From positions 1,426,001 to 1,490,000 of the forward strand of contig OX421968.1 in NCBI GenBank assembly GCA_949128115.1: 64,000 nt of DNA. Reading direction: 5' to 3'. Made by a program: the position numbers and the translations under genes. Within the stretch, counting starts at the first letter, position 1; each line of letters starts with the position of its first letter. Shown here in pieces: positions 11,660 to 25,800 of the stretch. The notes below the pieces were generated by a model. The model was not told the DNA's origin. It searched no databases and was given only the letters and a program-made list of their open reading frames with translations. Origin of the DNA: Anaspis maculata (taxonomy: Eukaryota > Arthropoda > Insecta > Coleoptera > Scraptiidae).

Positions 11660-13609
11660 CGAAGTTTACTAGAATTGGGGAATTTCAATTGAAAGACGGA
11701 TTCTCAGAGTGGTCTTCTTTTATAATTTATTATGATATGATCTTGAAGAAACAATTTATACGTTCAAGATTTACAGTCTATAGATACTAATTTTCTTATA
11801 AAGTACTTGTGAAGGCACAATGTGTTAATGCGATAGTGTTGCTATAAACTATCTACAGTATCTGCATTCGGTAGCGTACATCTTGGGTTGTAACAAAGAA
11901 AATGGAAAACTACATTCCTACTTTGCACTTTTTAGCTACACTTTTATGACATACGACTTAAATACTATGAGAAAATCACATTGACATCAACCTTGTAACA
12001 AACATGTGCCAGCAAAAAATCTATCATTGGATCATGATTTCACCAATTAGGCATCGAATCCCAGTTATAAACAGGTAAAACTTTCTCATACGTTCCCCAC
12101 AATAGTAATCAGTCATTTTTTCTTTAATTTACAAATTATGAATTATACATATAATAAGGTAATTCAAACGAAAATAGACCAGTACTTGGCAGACACTTGT
12201 TTTTTTTTCCTACAAAATGGTAAATGAATTTAGTCAGATTGTGTGTTGATCCATATAAATTCCTGTAGGTGTGTTTTTCAAAAAGTCTACATTTAAATTA
12301 CATCTAGAACTAAAACATCCATTTACATGTTTTTATAGATTGAACCCTAACGAATATGGCAATATGTATTGATATAATAGTAATATGGGTACAATACAGG
12401 GTGGTTTCATTTATAACCGGTAATATTACGTTTAAGCTCTCGTAACTATCAACTAAATAATAATTATAATAAATTAAATAAATGTACAAAAAATTCAAAG
12501 TTTTGGTTTTATAAGTCGTTTCAATGGAAACGATGATCTCCAGAAACCAGATATTCATGACTATAAAACGAGACCAATACTAATACCGCTTTTGGGACAC
12601 CGTACCACGTTCAACAGTAACGCAATTTCCCAACACATCATGTCTCCTATCAACATTTGGATTCTGGTGACCATTTCGATTTATTCAAATCGATCGAAAT
12701 CCTTATACTGGCGATCAGTTATTGAAATGGGCCAAGGCAAATTAGCCCCAAGCGACCACTTTGATATTTACATATTGAACGGACGATCGCAGGCATGCTT
12801 TTTTTTCTGGTATCATTTTCCGAGACGAAAAAAAAGTCTCTGAGATTCTCGTTCAAGAAATAACATGTAAAATCAAAGTTGACACAAATTAATAGTGATA
12901 ATCGATCGCCAAGTATAGTAGGCATCGTCATAGGCACATGGTTTCTGCACTGTCTTGCTCAAGTTTGTACCAAAAAACAATAGAGCATAATGAACCGATT
13001 TAAGCATCAAATTAATGTAATTTTCCAAAACAAAAGCTAGAAAATCTAAAACAAAGTAACTTGAACAAGCGTGAAACGAGCCCACACCTACAATAATTCC
13101 TGCCTGGTGTTGGAAATGCGCATGCATGATGATAGTACCTTTTTGGAGTTTCTGGCTTAAAGACATGCTTGAAGATATTGATATTTCAGATCTTACAAGA
13201 CGTCTAGAGCCAGCCTGATGAATTAACACTACCACATCCACACTCACCTACGACAGGCAATGTTTGATGACATATTACTGACGAAACTTCTTTCTACAAC
13301 GAAGAGCTGCTTGACGTGTATAAAAGGCGAACTACTGTATTGCTTATATCTTATTTTATAATAGAATATCTTTACTGGTACACAGCCATTTTTTTCGGTA
13401 CAGCATGGCATTGATCGCACCGTATAAGATTAGGATGAGCCATCTATATGTACAGATTTCGGCTACAGTAAATAAAATATGATCGATGCCACACCATAGT
13501 TTAGACTAGAATGATATTTAAATGGCGAGTTGAATGACTAATTAACAGATTTTTTTGGACTTCAACTATCTCCACATTTGTCCCTTTTCTGCATTTTTTT
13601 CTTCTATTT
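11660..13609. other. Convergent intergenic region
   Basis: This lies between the plus-strand small gene and the minus-strand DUSP10 stop codon, so it should contain both 3' UTRs. A CAGGGTGGTTTCATTTATAA end near 12398 looks like one terminus of a CAGGGTG-type MITE. No coding region was recognised. Confidence 0.5.
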
Positions 13610-13896
13610 TTAAACACTACAGCCTTGTGTCACTTCATCACTGGACTGTTGACTCCAGCGACATTGATGGTTGTTATTGTTGCTACCACTACGCAAACTT
13701 TGCTCTAATTCTAACAGCTGTCCCATGAAGTTCAAGTTCGGAGAAATTATGGGCCGTACAGCTTTTACCATTTTATAGGCCTCCACCATCGACATTTGCT
13801 TGTATTTCATGATGTATGCTATAGCTATAGTGGCACTCCGTGATACACCAGCCTGGCAATGCACCAATACGCGCAACCCATTGTTCCTCGCTTCCT
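13610..13896 (-). CDS. DUSP10: DUSP10 last exon: catalytic cysteine loop
   Basis: After the acceptor CTTTTTCAG the exon encodes the P-loop [10 protein letters not shown] with nucleophile Cys321 and Arg327. This is followed by [16 protein letters not shown] and [18 protein letters not shown]. An Asn/Gln-rich tail ends at the TAA at 13610-13612. Confidence 0.94.
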
Positions 13897-16800
13897 CTGA
13901 AAAAGAAAAATCGATTACAACTTAATTTCAGCTTTCTACATTTTATAGGTAATATAACGATTGCAGTGATACAGTCAAATATTTACTCGGACTATATTGT
14001 TGGCCGTCCGGACTCACAGTGTTCTACCTGAAGTATGTCTAGACTATAGAACGGGCCAACAGCGCACTGCCCCTTACTTGGCCCATAACCTTGGATCATT
14101 TTCTACCTTGGCCCATAATCTTTTTTCATTAGTTCATTCAACGTCGGCTTATTTCCGCAACGAGGCCTAACACCGACGCCGGCATCTCCACTATGCCGGA
14201 AATTTTGCCGAACCCTTGTGTGTGTTCCAACACAGGATAGGGATTTTCAACGACCACCACATCGTTCGTATTTTACGTGCTGTGCGACACACACACACAC
14301 GCGTCTTGCATTTAGCAAGCATTCCAACTACACACATCAAAAGAATCTAGGGGACAAGCAAATAGGACTGTGTATTTTACGTGTTAACCGGGCCTATGCG
14401 CGTACAATTAGGCGCTTGATATGAAACTTCCAGACAAATAGCGCCTGTTAACACGTATCATGATTAGAAAAACTATCAATGATCGTTTGTGTGAGTGAAA
14501 TTTTCAACTATTGATGCTCACTGTTTGTGAGTTGAATCTGATGTTATTTTATTCTTTGAAAAATTAAAAACAATCATTTTGAAGGTGGAATAGGAAGGCA
14601 CGCTTTCGGTTCTTACAATAAAAAATGGAAATAAACACTGCGTCATGACAAGTGTAGAAGCGAGAGTCGATACGATGAAGAAAAAGATTTTATTTTATTC
14701 CATTTCCGCGAACACGTGGCGTGGAAGTTTTGGTCAGGGACCTCTAGAGTCTCCTCTAACTAAAACCCTCTGGGGCCAAAGGTAGGCGAGCCGCGAGAGC
14801 CACTTTCACACGTTACGTTTTAGGCAATCCTTGCTACATCAATGTATTGCGGATTGCATAAGACTATCTGGACCAGAAGCCAGGCAGGAGGACGGCAGAA
14901 GCCTTGTTCGGGATTGCCAAGTGAACAAGAAATATAAATTTCAATTATTTCGATATTATAGTACTTTCCAAATTTTGAACTTTTATTTGGTATGGTGTCA
15001 GATTTCCTAACAAGAAAAGCGCAAGGAAACATCTTGCAAAACAAATTGATTTTATAGTGACTATTTGAGGTGACGGTAATTGTTAGAAATTAATATTGGT
15101 AACGGCGGCCATGCCAAATCTGACAACATCGCGATTAACAGACTGTGGATCATTTGCGAAGTAAGCAACGAACTCCCAATATTGTCATTATTTTGTGAAA
15201 AAAACCTGTGCAAAATAGAAATTTGGCTTGCGACTGGTTCTTCTTCACATTTTTAGTAACTTTTGGTATCTATCTGGAGACTTTGTCATGAAATAGCTTG
15301 GTATTCCATGGAAAAGTCGATATTTGTCTGGATGTTTCAAATTTGGCACACAATAGCGACAGTTGCGTCCATGTTGCATCTGCGCCATCGGGTGAGGAGA
15401 ACGCACTATTCAGACGATTTCTAAAATCATCATAACTCTTGATTCCCGTCAGCGATTTCATATCGGTTTTCAGTGTTCGATAGCTCAATCTTTCTTCTTC
15501 ATGCCGTGATCTTGTCAAATACGAACAATGTTTTATAAGGTTGCTACAGGGTGATCAATGGAACAGTGTAAAATTGCCGAGAGTTCAGTACGAGCGCGAT
15601 TTCCCAAAAAAGAAAATGCATGCATTTTAATACCACAGTTATAAAGATCAGTGTTTCAGCTTCAGTGACGTTTTTGAATTTTAAAAATCGAAGGTAAATT
15701 GCCAAAGATATTGATCATTTTATGCCGCCGTGTTGAACTTCCAAGAAAGAAAAAAGCGATCCGATTTTATTGAAACTTGGAACACACTCATGCCTGGTTC
15801 AAGTAATTGGAATTTTAAGGTCAAATGTCACTTTCAATCACTTTCGAGCCGCTATATTGAACTTTTTACATAAATGATTCGATTTGAATGAAACTTTGAA
15901 ACACACTAGAATCGAATCATGTACATAGAATTTCAATGTGGCGGCTAGAAAGTGACCGAAAAAGACATTTGACCTTGAAATTCCAATCACTCAAACCAGA
16001 CATGAGTGTGAACCGAGTTTTAATGAAATCGGATCACTTTCTTGGAAGTTCAACATGGCGGCACAAAATTATCAATATCTTTGGCAATTTACCTTCGATT
16101 TCCAAAATTCAAAAACGTTACTGAAGCTGAAACACCAGTATTTATAACTGTGCTATTGAAATGCATAAACATTTTTTTTGGGAAATCGCGCTCGTACTGA
16201 ACTTTTGGCAATTTTACACTGTTCCATTGATCACCCGTAGAATCTTTATGAAACATTGTTCGTATTCGACGTGATCAAGGCATGAAAACAAAGGATTGGG
16301 CTATCGAACACCGAAAACCGATATGAAATCGCTGATGGCAATCAAAAGTTATGATGATTTTAGAAATCGTCTGAATTTGCTTGTCCCCTAGATTCTTTTG
16401 ATGTGTGTATATCAAAGAGACAGGGTGTACGAAAGTTTTCAAAATTTGGCGCCTTTCCGCATGCGTTCCTGTCCAAACGAAATAGCCTATTCAATGTGTT
16501 GTGCTGAGAATTCGTTCAACAGGACGTTTTTTTTTGTCCTAGATTCATAAAAATTATTGAAGTTGAAGTTTTGCTCTTGTGAGAAACTTGAAAATAAACA
16601 GAAGTAAAAACGTGTGAAATAAATATCTGCGCAGGAACTTTATAATTAATATAACCAATAGGTAATATTATTTAGTGTCAACATGTCTCGAGCAGTAGCG
16701 AATTCGTCTTCGCAGCGACGACCACTTTATTGAAGGATTTATTCTAATTAAATGTTTATGCCGTTTCTCATTTCTCTCTGCGACGACCACTTTATTGAAG

Positions 16801-19800
16801 GATTTATTCTAATTAAATGTTTATGCCGTTTCTCATTTCTCTCTGTAAATTATTTTTGTAGCTTCATAATTTGTGCAATCTAATAAATGCCTATTGAAAA
16901 TACTTTGTTTGAACAGAAATTGCAAAAAAAAATTGGCAACTCGACGCGGGTACGTAGGCAATTAAGGGCGATCAAGATGTGTTTTCAAAAATATTTAGGG
17001 CTGCCTGAAATAGAATCAAGCGACTTGAAGTGTGGCGTAAGTGAGTCAGACTTAAAAAAATCCAGCTATATTTGATGCTTCGTTTATTTTAGAAATTGTA
17101 TTTATAGTTTTTCCTATTAATAAAAAGAATTCAAGGCATGGTGAGGATGTACCTACTATGGAGCATAATAATGATGATTGTTGTTGATAATTTTGATGTT
17201 GTGCAGAATTCAAGCATCATCAGCTAGGACTCATCAGCCAGTTTTGACACAGTCAGACAATGAATGCACACTTTTATTAATAAATGAGAGTCCATACGTG
17301 TCAGTGTATTGACCTGAGGAAATATAGAATTTCAAAATTGAATCGGGGGGGCGGCTGTTTCTCCAAAATGATAACCTACGTTATGTTTACCGATGAAACT
17401 AACAAAACGGGGAGGTGGTGCATTAAATATTGGGAAAAGGACGATAGACACACTAAAATGAGCGGAGGAGAAGAACCACCACTACCATAAGGCAAAATTA
17501 AGTGTGCCTTTTGGATGGATGCATGCATATGGTTACGGGATATACCGTGCATGAGTCACGGGAACGGTCGGCCAACGGCCCTTGAACAATGAGTAGGATG
17601 AGTAATGATTACTGTGACTCAAAACTCTCGACAAGGCCGTTACCCAGCCAAAAATGTGCACCATTCATAAGAACTGCTTACACCACACACACACACTCAT
17701 GCTTTCTCTCTAGAATAATGAATGCACGACATGGAACTACCTCTATACGAGACACATGGATATAGACGGTGGATAATGCGCAAGAGAAGCGTATTTTAAA
17801 TGTCAGAGCGCTTCACCTTTAGATTTTCATCACCTTTTGCATAGCTAATTGCTTCCTTATCGTTCAAAATTCAGCGATTCGAGCTTCCGAAGAGGAAGGT
17901 TATTCTTGTTGCGGCGAAAAAAGCTCAAGATCACTTTAGGTGATCTACATTATCTTCCGGTTTGCAATTTACACCAAGGTCAACGAGACTTGCAAAACGT
18001 TGTCCGAGGATTGTTAGTGATTTACTGATTTAGGCAAATTTGCAACATTCACATACATACAACTCCTGTACAGGCATTGTTGGGAGGTATTTCTCCAAGA
18101 TATGCAAGTTATTATTCAAGTAAAAGCTGTTGTTTTCTTGGTGATAAACAGTTCGTATTCTGTAAAAGTGCTTGCTGTTGAACACACATAAGGCACTTAT
18201 CCAAAATTTGTACATCACTAAGGTATAATAGGTTGAATGAATCTCCAGCCCCAGCATCAACAGGAAATGAGCGAAAACAAAGGGGCCATTCATTCCAAGC
18301 CGATGTAGGTAGGTGGCTATATTATGTATACTAAAATTCAAAGCTTATTTGGATGACGGAACAAGGCTTAGCGGCCTTGCATGCTCGGGGCACAAGCGGT
18401 TACACTGTGAGTTGAAGTTCAACTGCTTCTTCTGATCCTTCTTTAGAATAGCTATGTACTTATCAAGATGCGATCATAAATGTTGGTACATATAATAGGT
18501 ATCGGTAGGTGAAAATTAGCAGACTTACCGATAAATTCGAAAGCCTCTTCAAAATACTGCTTGAGGTTTTGATGTCCGTTGTCCGTGGCAGGTATTTGCT
18601 TATAAGTAATCCCGCAGGTTTCGTGATACCCAGCCAGCTGCGGTGTAACGTTCAGGACGCAGGTGGTACCGAGATCTTGTAGACAGGACAAGTCCGCTGC
18701 ATTTTTACTGTTGCCCAGGTACAAAAAGGGCAGCACCCTCGAGGCCGGATGCGAATCTATGTCAGCTAAGGCCGGGCAAGAAGCCGACGAAGGCAGACCA
18801 CGGGACGATAGACCAGAAACGAGCGTGTCTTCGCACAAATCCTTGTGCTTACGATGGAATTCGGTGTGACCTCCTGAAAGACACAATAGTGACTCACATC
18901 AGAACCGTTCTGACTAACTACGGCTTTTCAAAGTGTGAACCCGTAAATTATTACGGGTGTATATAATATTATATTATACACCCTTCTTCTCTATAAGAAA
19001 TAAGCTGAATAAGAAAAAAGAAATAAGCACAATAAATAAAATACCGATATCTTTCTTCTTCAGCCCTCATCAGATACTGAGCAAGTATGTATATATCGGT
19101 AATTATCTAAGAGGAGTTTTTCGATCTGAAGATCTAATTTTTTCATACCACGCAAAGAGGGATACCCTTCCCCACTTCCCTTCTTTCTCTGAATGCATTT
19201 TCTGATCCCGCTCCCGCACAAGCTCGCGCTCGGCGCCTAGGCAGAGGTACTCACAGAAAGATCGTCATTTTTCTTTTATGTTTTTCGAAAAAAAAAAAAC
19301 CTAATGAACGCAAGAAATGAAAGTTACCACACTCAGTAGGTACCTTTTCTTTAACAACTGTAGATTGGAGGATAGATTATGCGAGATTCACGCCGCATAT
19401 TAAATGAAATGATCATGGCACGTGTTACAATATTAATCATAATCATTAATTACTAGGTCACAAATAAACAATGACAAAATATTCACATAGCATTTAAATT
19501 ACTAGTTCACTCCATTTATGAGTAATCAAAGGCAAGAAGGGTAGAGGAATTTGAAATCATGAATAGTAATACCTACGTTCTTGATTTGCATTACAAACGA
19601 GAAGAGCTCGTTCATGTGACTCATTTGTTGTATGAAATTCGGTGCAAGGGTATAATTTACAATCGGTTTGAACCTTTCCAGTTTCAATAACGCACGTGAT
19701 TCATGTTATTGTCTGATTCAACCCTAACCGACCCAGTAAGGGAGCACGCGGGTCATGACTCACGAGACGAGTGATCTTCAGGGGTACGTTTAACATGATG

Positions 19801-22800
19801 TGGGAAGGCAATATACAGATGGTGGTGATGTCCAAATTCATCAACGTGAACTTTGTAGCAGATTGCTGAAAAAGACATAATGGTCTTAAAGAGAATGATG
19901 ACACATGACAGGTAAAGCTCATGATGGCGTGGGGGGGTTGAGCCCTCCTGTGGTAGTCATCAGATTTGAATCACGGTGCACCCGGAAACAATCATCTCGA
20001 ACCATTTGACTGTTCCACGTAAGTAGGTAGGTACATACTACCTATTATAGATACAGTTGTGATCCAATTTTTTTCACGACTTCACCGCGTAACATTTGCA
20101 CGGTTTTGTTTACAACTCATTACAAGATTGTCCGAGTTCTGCCACCCTCTTCAGAAAGTCAAAAACCACCTCCCATCCACCTTCCCAACGGCGAAGGCCT
20201 GCCTTTTCAAGTTCCTTTATGGCATCTTCATTCTCTGACTTTGATCGGGATACACAACTTCTTGCTATAAGTATCTGGTCATTACATTGATGCTTTTTTT
20301 GGCACATGAGAGCTTTCTTGAAGACAACTGAAAACTATTTCATTTTCAAGTGTAGGTATACTGAAGCAGACTTCCTGGTATTTGATATTTACAGAACGTA
20401 ACTAAGTAGGTACACCAATATGTAGTATGTACATATATTATTATACGAGTTTAATAAGACGAAGTTTGTTTTTGGGGCACGATGAAAACAGTGAGGAGGG
20501 TCCCAAAGGAAGGATTGTGACGAAACGTTTTAATTAACGAGTGTAATATACTATTTCATCTATTTTGCCTCAAATATTTCAAAAAGAAAAAAAAAACTCC
20601 TAGAGGCAGTCCAATACCTTCCAGTGTCATAAAAGTCAAGAGCTAGAATGACCAGCTACGTTGTAAGTGGTAAGCAGCTATAGATATGTAGTTATCGAAT
20701 TTTACGTACCCAAGTATTGGGGGTGTTCGAAAATCCACAAAAATTAAAGAAAAAATTGAGGACGTCTACTTAATGTAATGTAAATTCGTCAGTATGATAG
20801 TGACTCACTCAGATTTGAATTTCAAATTTGGCAACAAGACGCGTCAGTGACCGCGCGCAAAATTCAAACGCGACACTTTATTGGCATCAGTGCAAAGCAA
20901 GATACTCATATACTCACTTGTTGACTGCGGCATGGGCCTAAACCTTAGGACCAAACAGTCGCTCCTCTTAATCCTCATGGCACTGGATTTGAATCCCTTC
21001 ACTATTGGAAGTGCACTTGACTGAGAGAAAATAAACAAACCAAGCAAGTTCAAAATGATTCTGTCCGACACGGTACAAGCGATTCCAAAGCTAACACGGT
21101 CACTAACGTAATGTGTATAAAAGTTAGCTTAGCGGAGGGGATTATGCGTCACCCAGTGTCCATTTAATGTTTATGTTCTGCGTCATTTTAAAGCTTCAAG
21201 GACGAATGTGAAATCCCCTGCTTTTGCTGCTTCCAGAAATCACCACAATTTTTTGTTTACCATATTAATCCCAATCCATGACTAATAGCAGGCAGGATAA
21301 AACACCATCTTGTTGTTTGTAAAAGTCTCTGTTTGTAGTGGAGCCGACCCGTAATGACGATACTGATGGTATACTCCGATTGCGACAATAATCATAATAA
21401 CTGATGCGATCGTGTCAAGCCTCAAGACGGACTTGGGTGATGAGTGCAAACGGCCAAAATAGGCAGTTTTCCTGAATAATTGATCATCGAATGTTATGTT
21501 CGTGTCACTATTGCACCTGATAATTCGACTACTAATCACCGATAGTGTGACTCACAAGAATTTTGAAAATTACGAATTATTATCATTATCATTAAGCATA
21601 TAAAGTTATCAACCACCCAATGCTGCATTATGTCGAAGCACATTACCAAAATATTTGTCAATCACTGGTCGGAAAAGACAAACATGATTGTTATTTATTA
21701 GTCAGAGTCGTGTGGAAAAGAATTTGAGGGATTTCCTCGCTCGTTTTTCTGTAATGAGCAATTCTTCAAGATACTTAAATGAATAATTGTGGTCGAGAGC
21801 ATAGTTGTTCATACATAATAATCAATTATGAATTTATGAATAACATCACGAGTTTTCCAATAAAATAGACATCTTCATCGATTTTTCGTAATGTTCAAAA
21901 TCCATTATTTGTCAAGATGACAATGATGAATGATTTGGAGGTATTTTTCTTTGAATTTTTTTGTGTTTGCCATCTACATAGCCGATTTAGTATCTAATCT
22001 AGGATGAAAATGAATCACCGTGTTTTATTATATCGGCCGGTAGGAGGTAGGCAAATGAAAAAAAAATCATCAAAAATACACCTCCAATCAACGTATAGGT
22101 AGGTAGGTACGTAATTTTACATACAAACCACTAAACAAGAAACAAGTTGACATTATTTTGAATGGATACCTTGTGACACGCAAAATTTTCATTATCATCT
22201 AATTTCCTCCTGCATCGAAATAATAAATAATGTAAATGGAAACAAACTACGAATGATGTGTGAAATATGTAAATTTAAGGATGATTCCTCACACCATGCT
22301 TATACCTACAATGTATGTATGTATGTATGTATGTATGTATGTATGTATGTATGTATGTATGTATGTATACCTACCTACTTAAAAAACAATGCTAATTTCA
22401 ATGGAAATTCACTACTACTATAAAGAGCTATCTATACTTTTGGATTATTGGAATATGGATATGAATGACCATTAAATCAGGATTAATACTTGTAGTAGGT
22501 ATGGTGACGGCCAAAACTTTGGAAACTGAAACACCGTGTCGAACTTGTCAATTTCTCGATTCAAATTACCAACCCGTATGATGAAGATTTGAGGAAATAA
22601 CTGCTCCGAAAACTTGGAGGAGAGAGACATCCTCGGAACCGAAACTATTAAGGCCTAGTTTTCGCCGATCACGTTCAGGAAGTGTGCACTTGAATAGGGT
22701 GATTGCATGTAGAGGGAGTTTATGGCAAAATGTCAACAGTGTCGTTGTCATCTGTCAAGTTTCATCCATGTCGGAGCCAACGTCAACCGAACTAACCTCA

Positions 22801-25800
22801 CTATATACTGTCATTTTTACGTATTTTGTTCACATACTGTTTTGTTCGGCGTTTATGAGATTGTGATTTCTAATCATTCTAAATGCCTTACACCTGTTAT
22901 GTGTCCAAATGAAATTCCCTAACAAACGTCAAAACATAACTCGATCCTTGCGCTGCCTGCCGGTGATCAGGTGAACGAATTATTATGCAATCACCCTATT
23001 CAAAAATTGACAATAATTTGAGTGTTTCTGAACTTGAGGCCGCCCATTGGTATCTACCTGCAGGTATACAACAAATGAGCAATAAATAAGTAACTGTGCG
23101 CGAAATTGGACAACGTATGATAATATGGGCATTGGGAATATCGAGAAAAGCGTGGAAAATCGATGCCGATTTATTTAAATATTGTTTCTGCCATCAGTGA
23201 TAACTTCCAAAGATTCATTATTGAAAAAAATCTCAAGTATGTAAAAGTAATAACCATAAAAGGCCCCTACAGATTATGCGTCATTCGCGATTTGCAACAA
23301 AATCAGGCGAATCACCATGCATTGATGCGCGGCAGTGGCCGGTGGAGCGGGCGCATCAAAGGACCCCGCACGATTCTTATGGAAAATGGCTCCAGGTTAA
23401 ATTCTCTGAATTTTTGATATGTTGTAGCTCATGAGATACCAATCAATTACCGTGAACCTCGGGTTGATATTGGAGGTTCTGACGGCTTCAAAATGATATT
23501 ATGACGTAAATGAAAGTTTTTCATTTGGTTTCTCTTCAAGGTGTGTTTCACGCCAATTGTATTTAACCAAGAGAAAAACATCAACCCCCTCATTCACCCC
23601 CAACCCCTATCTACCATCATAAAATCGAGAATACTCTCAAGAGCCATGCAGATGACTTTTGTGATTCAAATTATGAGTTTTGACATTAAAATTATTTTTC
23701 AGCCCTAATGTCGGTGCGATTTTCCTCGATCAATTTGGCTGAATTTTTGATATTGTGTTCTTCTAGTTCTGATGAACAAAAACTTCTCGTGCCAAAATCT
23801 TATCCTATGAACAATATTCGTTCTAGAGGAGACTGAAGTTCAATATTTATGCTCTCAAATATTCAACTTCAGTCCCCTGTAGGACAAAAACTGTACATAG
23901 GATTAAGTTTTGACACAAGAACTTTTTGTTCAGCAGAGCTAGAATTACACAATACCAAAAATGCAGCAAAATTAACCGAGGAGATATTGATAATCGCCAC
24001 CCCAACATTATAGGGGTGGAAAATAATTTTTTTGCACTACCTATATTAAATGCGTTATTTTACGACCTCAAAACAGGGCCTAAAGTGACTCTTTTTAGCC
24101 CTTGGGCAAAAAAGTCGTCATGGCAACGAGCGCTCTTGATCCATCAGAGGAGACGTCACCTTCTATTTTGACGTAACTATTTGATGCGATGTAAAATGGA
24201 CTTCAATTTGTAGGGAACACGGAAGACTACAGGAACAACAAAACTAGCACGTTTACATACCAAAACCAATAAATATCTGTTTTATGCTAGTAAGCGATGG
24301 GGCCCCGGCAGCTACGTGTTCAAGATAGGTGATAGAGGTAACCTGCCACTCGTCCATACGATCTGGTAGGCTATGACCAGGTTAAATTTCAGGATGTCAA
24401 GCTGCTTTCTTGGGGAACAGCCTACCCCAATTCCGAATTTTGTTGATCGCATGGTAGATCGTGCGACGTACCACCAAGTAATCAGCGCTGCCATGACAAT
24501 TTTTCAACGACTCAATAACTCGAAATTTTCAGTCTTGCACTAGCTAGTGCAAAAAACATTGTATGCACCTTGGGCTAAAGTGCGTTTTTTCCCCTTGTGC
24601 TTGCTTCCCTCGGCCTACGGCCTCGGTCGCAATCTCGCACAGCGGGGAAAAAAAGTGGCACTTTATGCCCATGGTACATGAATAACTATTTTGTCAAAAT
24701 TCATAATTTTAATCACAGAAGTCATCCGCATTGTGATGGTAGATAGGGGTTAGGGGTGAAGGAGGGGGTTGATATTTTTTATCCAATATTAGGCCATCCA
24801 CAATGATGTTAATGTTAACGTAATGTTATCGGCAATGGTAATGTGGAGCATTCAAAGCAATGAGTTTCAAATGGTGACGTTCACAATCATGTTAGTGGCG
24901 ATGGTAAGCATTTACCATTGAAACTCGTTGCTTTGGAATGCTAACATTACGTTAACATTAACATCATTGTGGATGGCCTATAAGTACCATTGGCATGGAA
25001 CTCAACTTGAAGAGAAACCAAACAAAAAAACTTATCCAATCCCAATCCTACTGAATAATGCACGCATTATCACGCGCATACATGCCTGCATTTTTCAATA
25101 AGACTGGATAAAGCATAGTATGTGTTCTACTCGCGGGTAATGGCTATTACCATTGTATCTATTACTCATTCGGATGCTTTGCGACACTCGCCTGCATTCT
25201 CATGAGTGAGAAGCAATCATTACCCGCTTGTTGAATAATATACTATTATTTACGTCGTAATATCGAATCATTTTTAAGCCGTCAGAACCTCCAATTTCAA
25301 CCCCCTGTGGCTCTGTGGGTAAAAAACCGTCCATTATTCAAATTTGGGGTTCACGGTATTTCATCAGTATCTATCTCATGAGCTACAACATATAAAACAT
25401 TCAGAGAATTCAACGGGGAGCCATTTTCCACAAGAATCGTGCGGGGTGCTTTGAAAGCATTTTCTATCGACATTATTATATTCACGCACAAGGTGCAATA
25501 AACATCGCGAATCACGAATCACGCATAGTCTGTACGGGCCTTTAGCTTAGCCTTTGTGTGTTTATAATTAGGGTGTCCCGAAATTAGCCTGCATGTCTTT
25601 TACATATTCGATATTTTGATTTAAAACGCTGAACAAGTAATTAGTATATCAACAGAGCACATAGGTATTTGGAAGAAAAACAAAATTTAATCAATTATGA
25701 GCAGGTACCTATATGTCTTTATTGACAAAATTTCATTGTGTGTTGTGTAGGTACCCTTTATTCATATAATCTTATCGTATGTTTGAGAAAATCCTTAGCT

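Larger units (their letters stand above)
13897..18528 (-). other. DUSP10 second intron with repeats
   Basis: It contains a fragment of the palindromic MITE (14817-14860), a nested foldback (15410-16374), a fragment of the 8-kb dispersed element (about 16427-16495), a 65-bp tandem duplication (16715-16844) and an AC-rich run near 17690. No exon was recognised. Confidence 0.6.
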
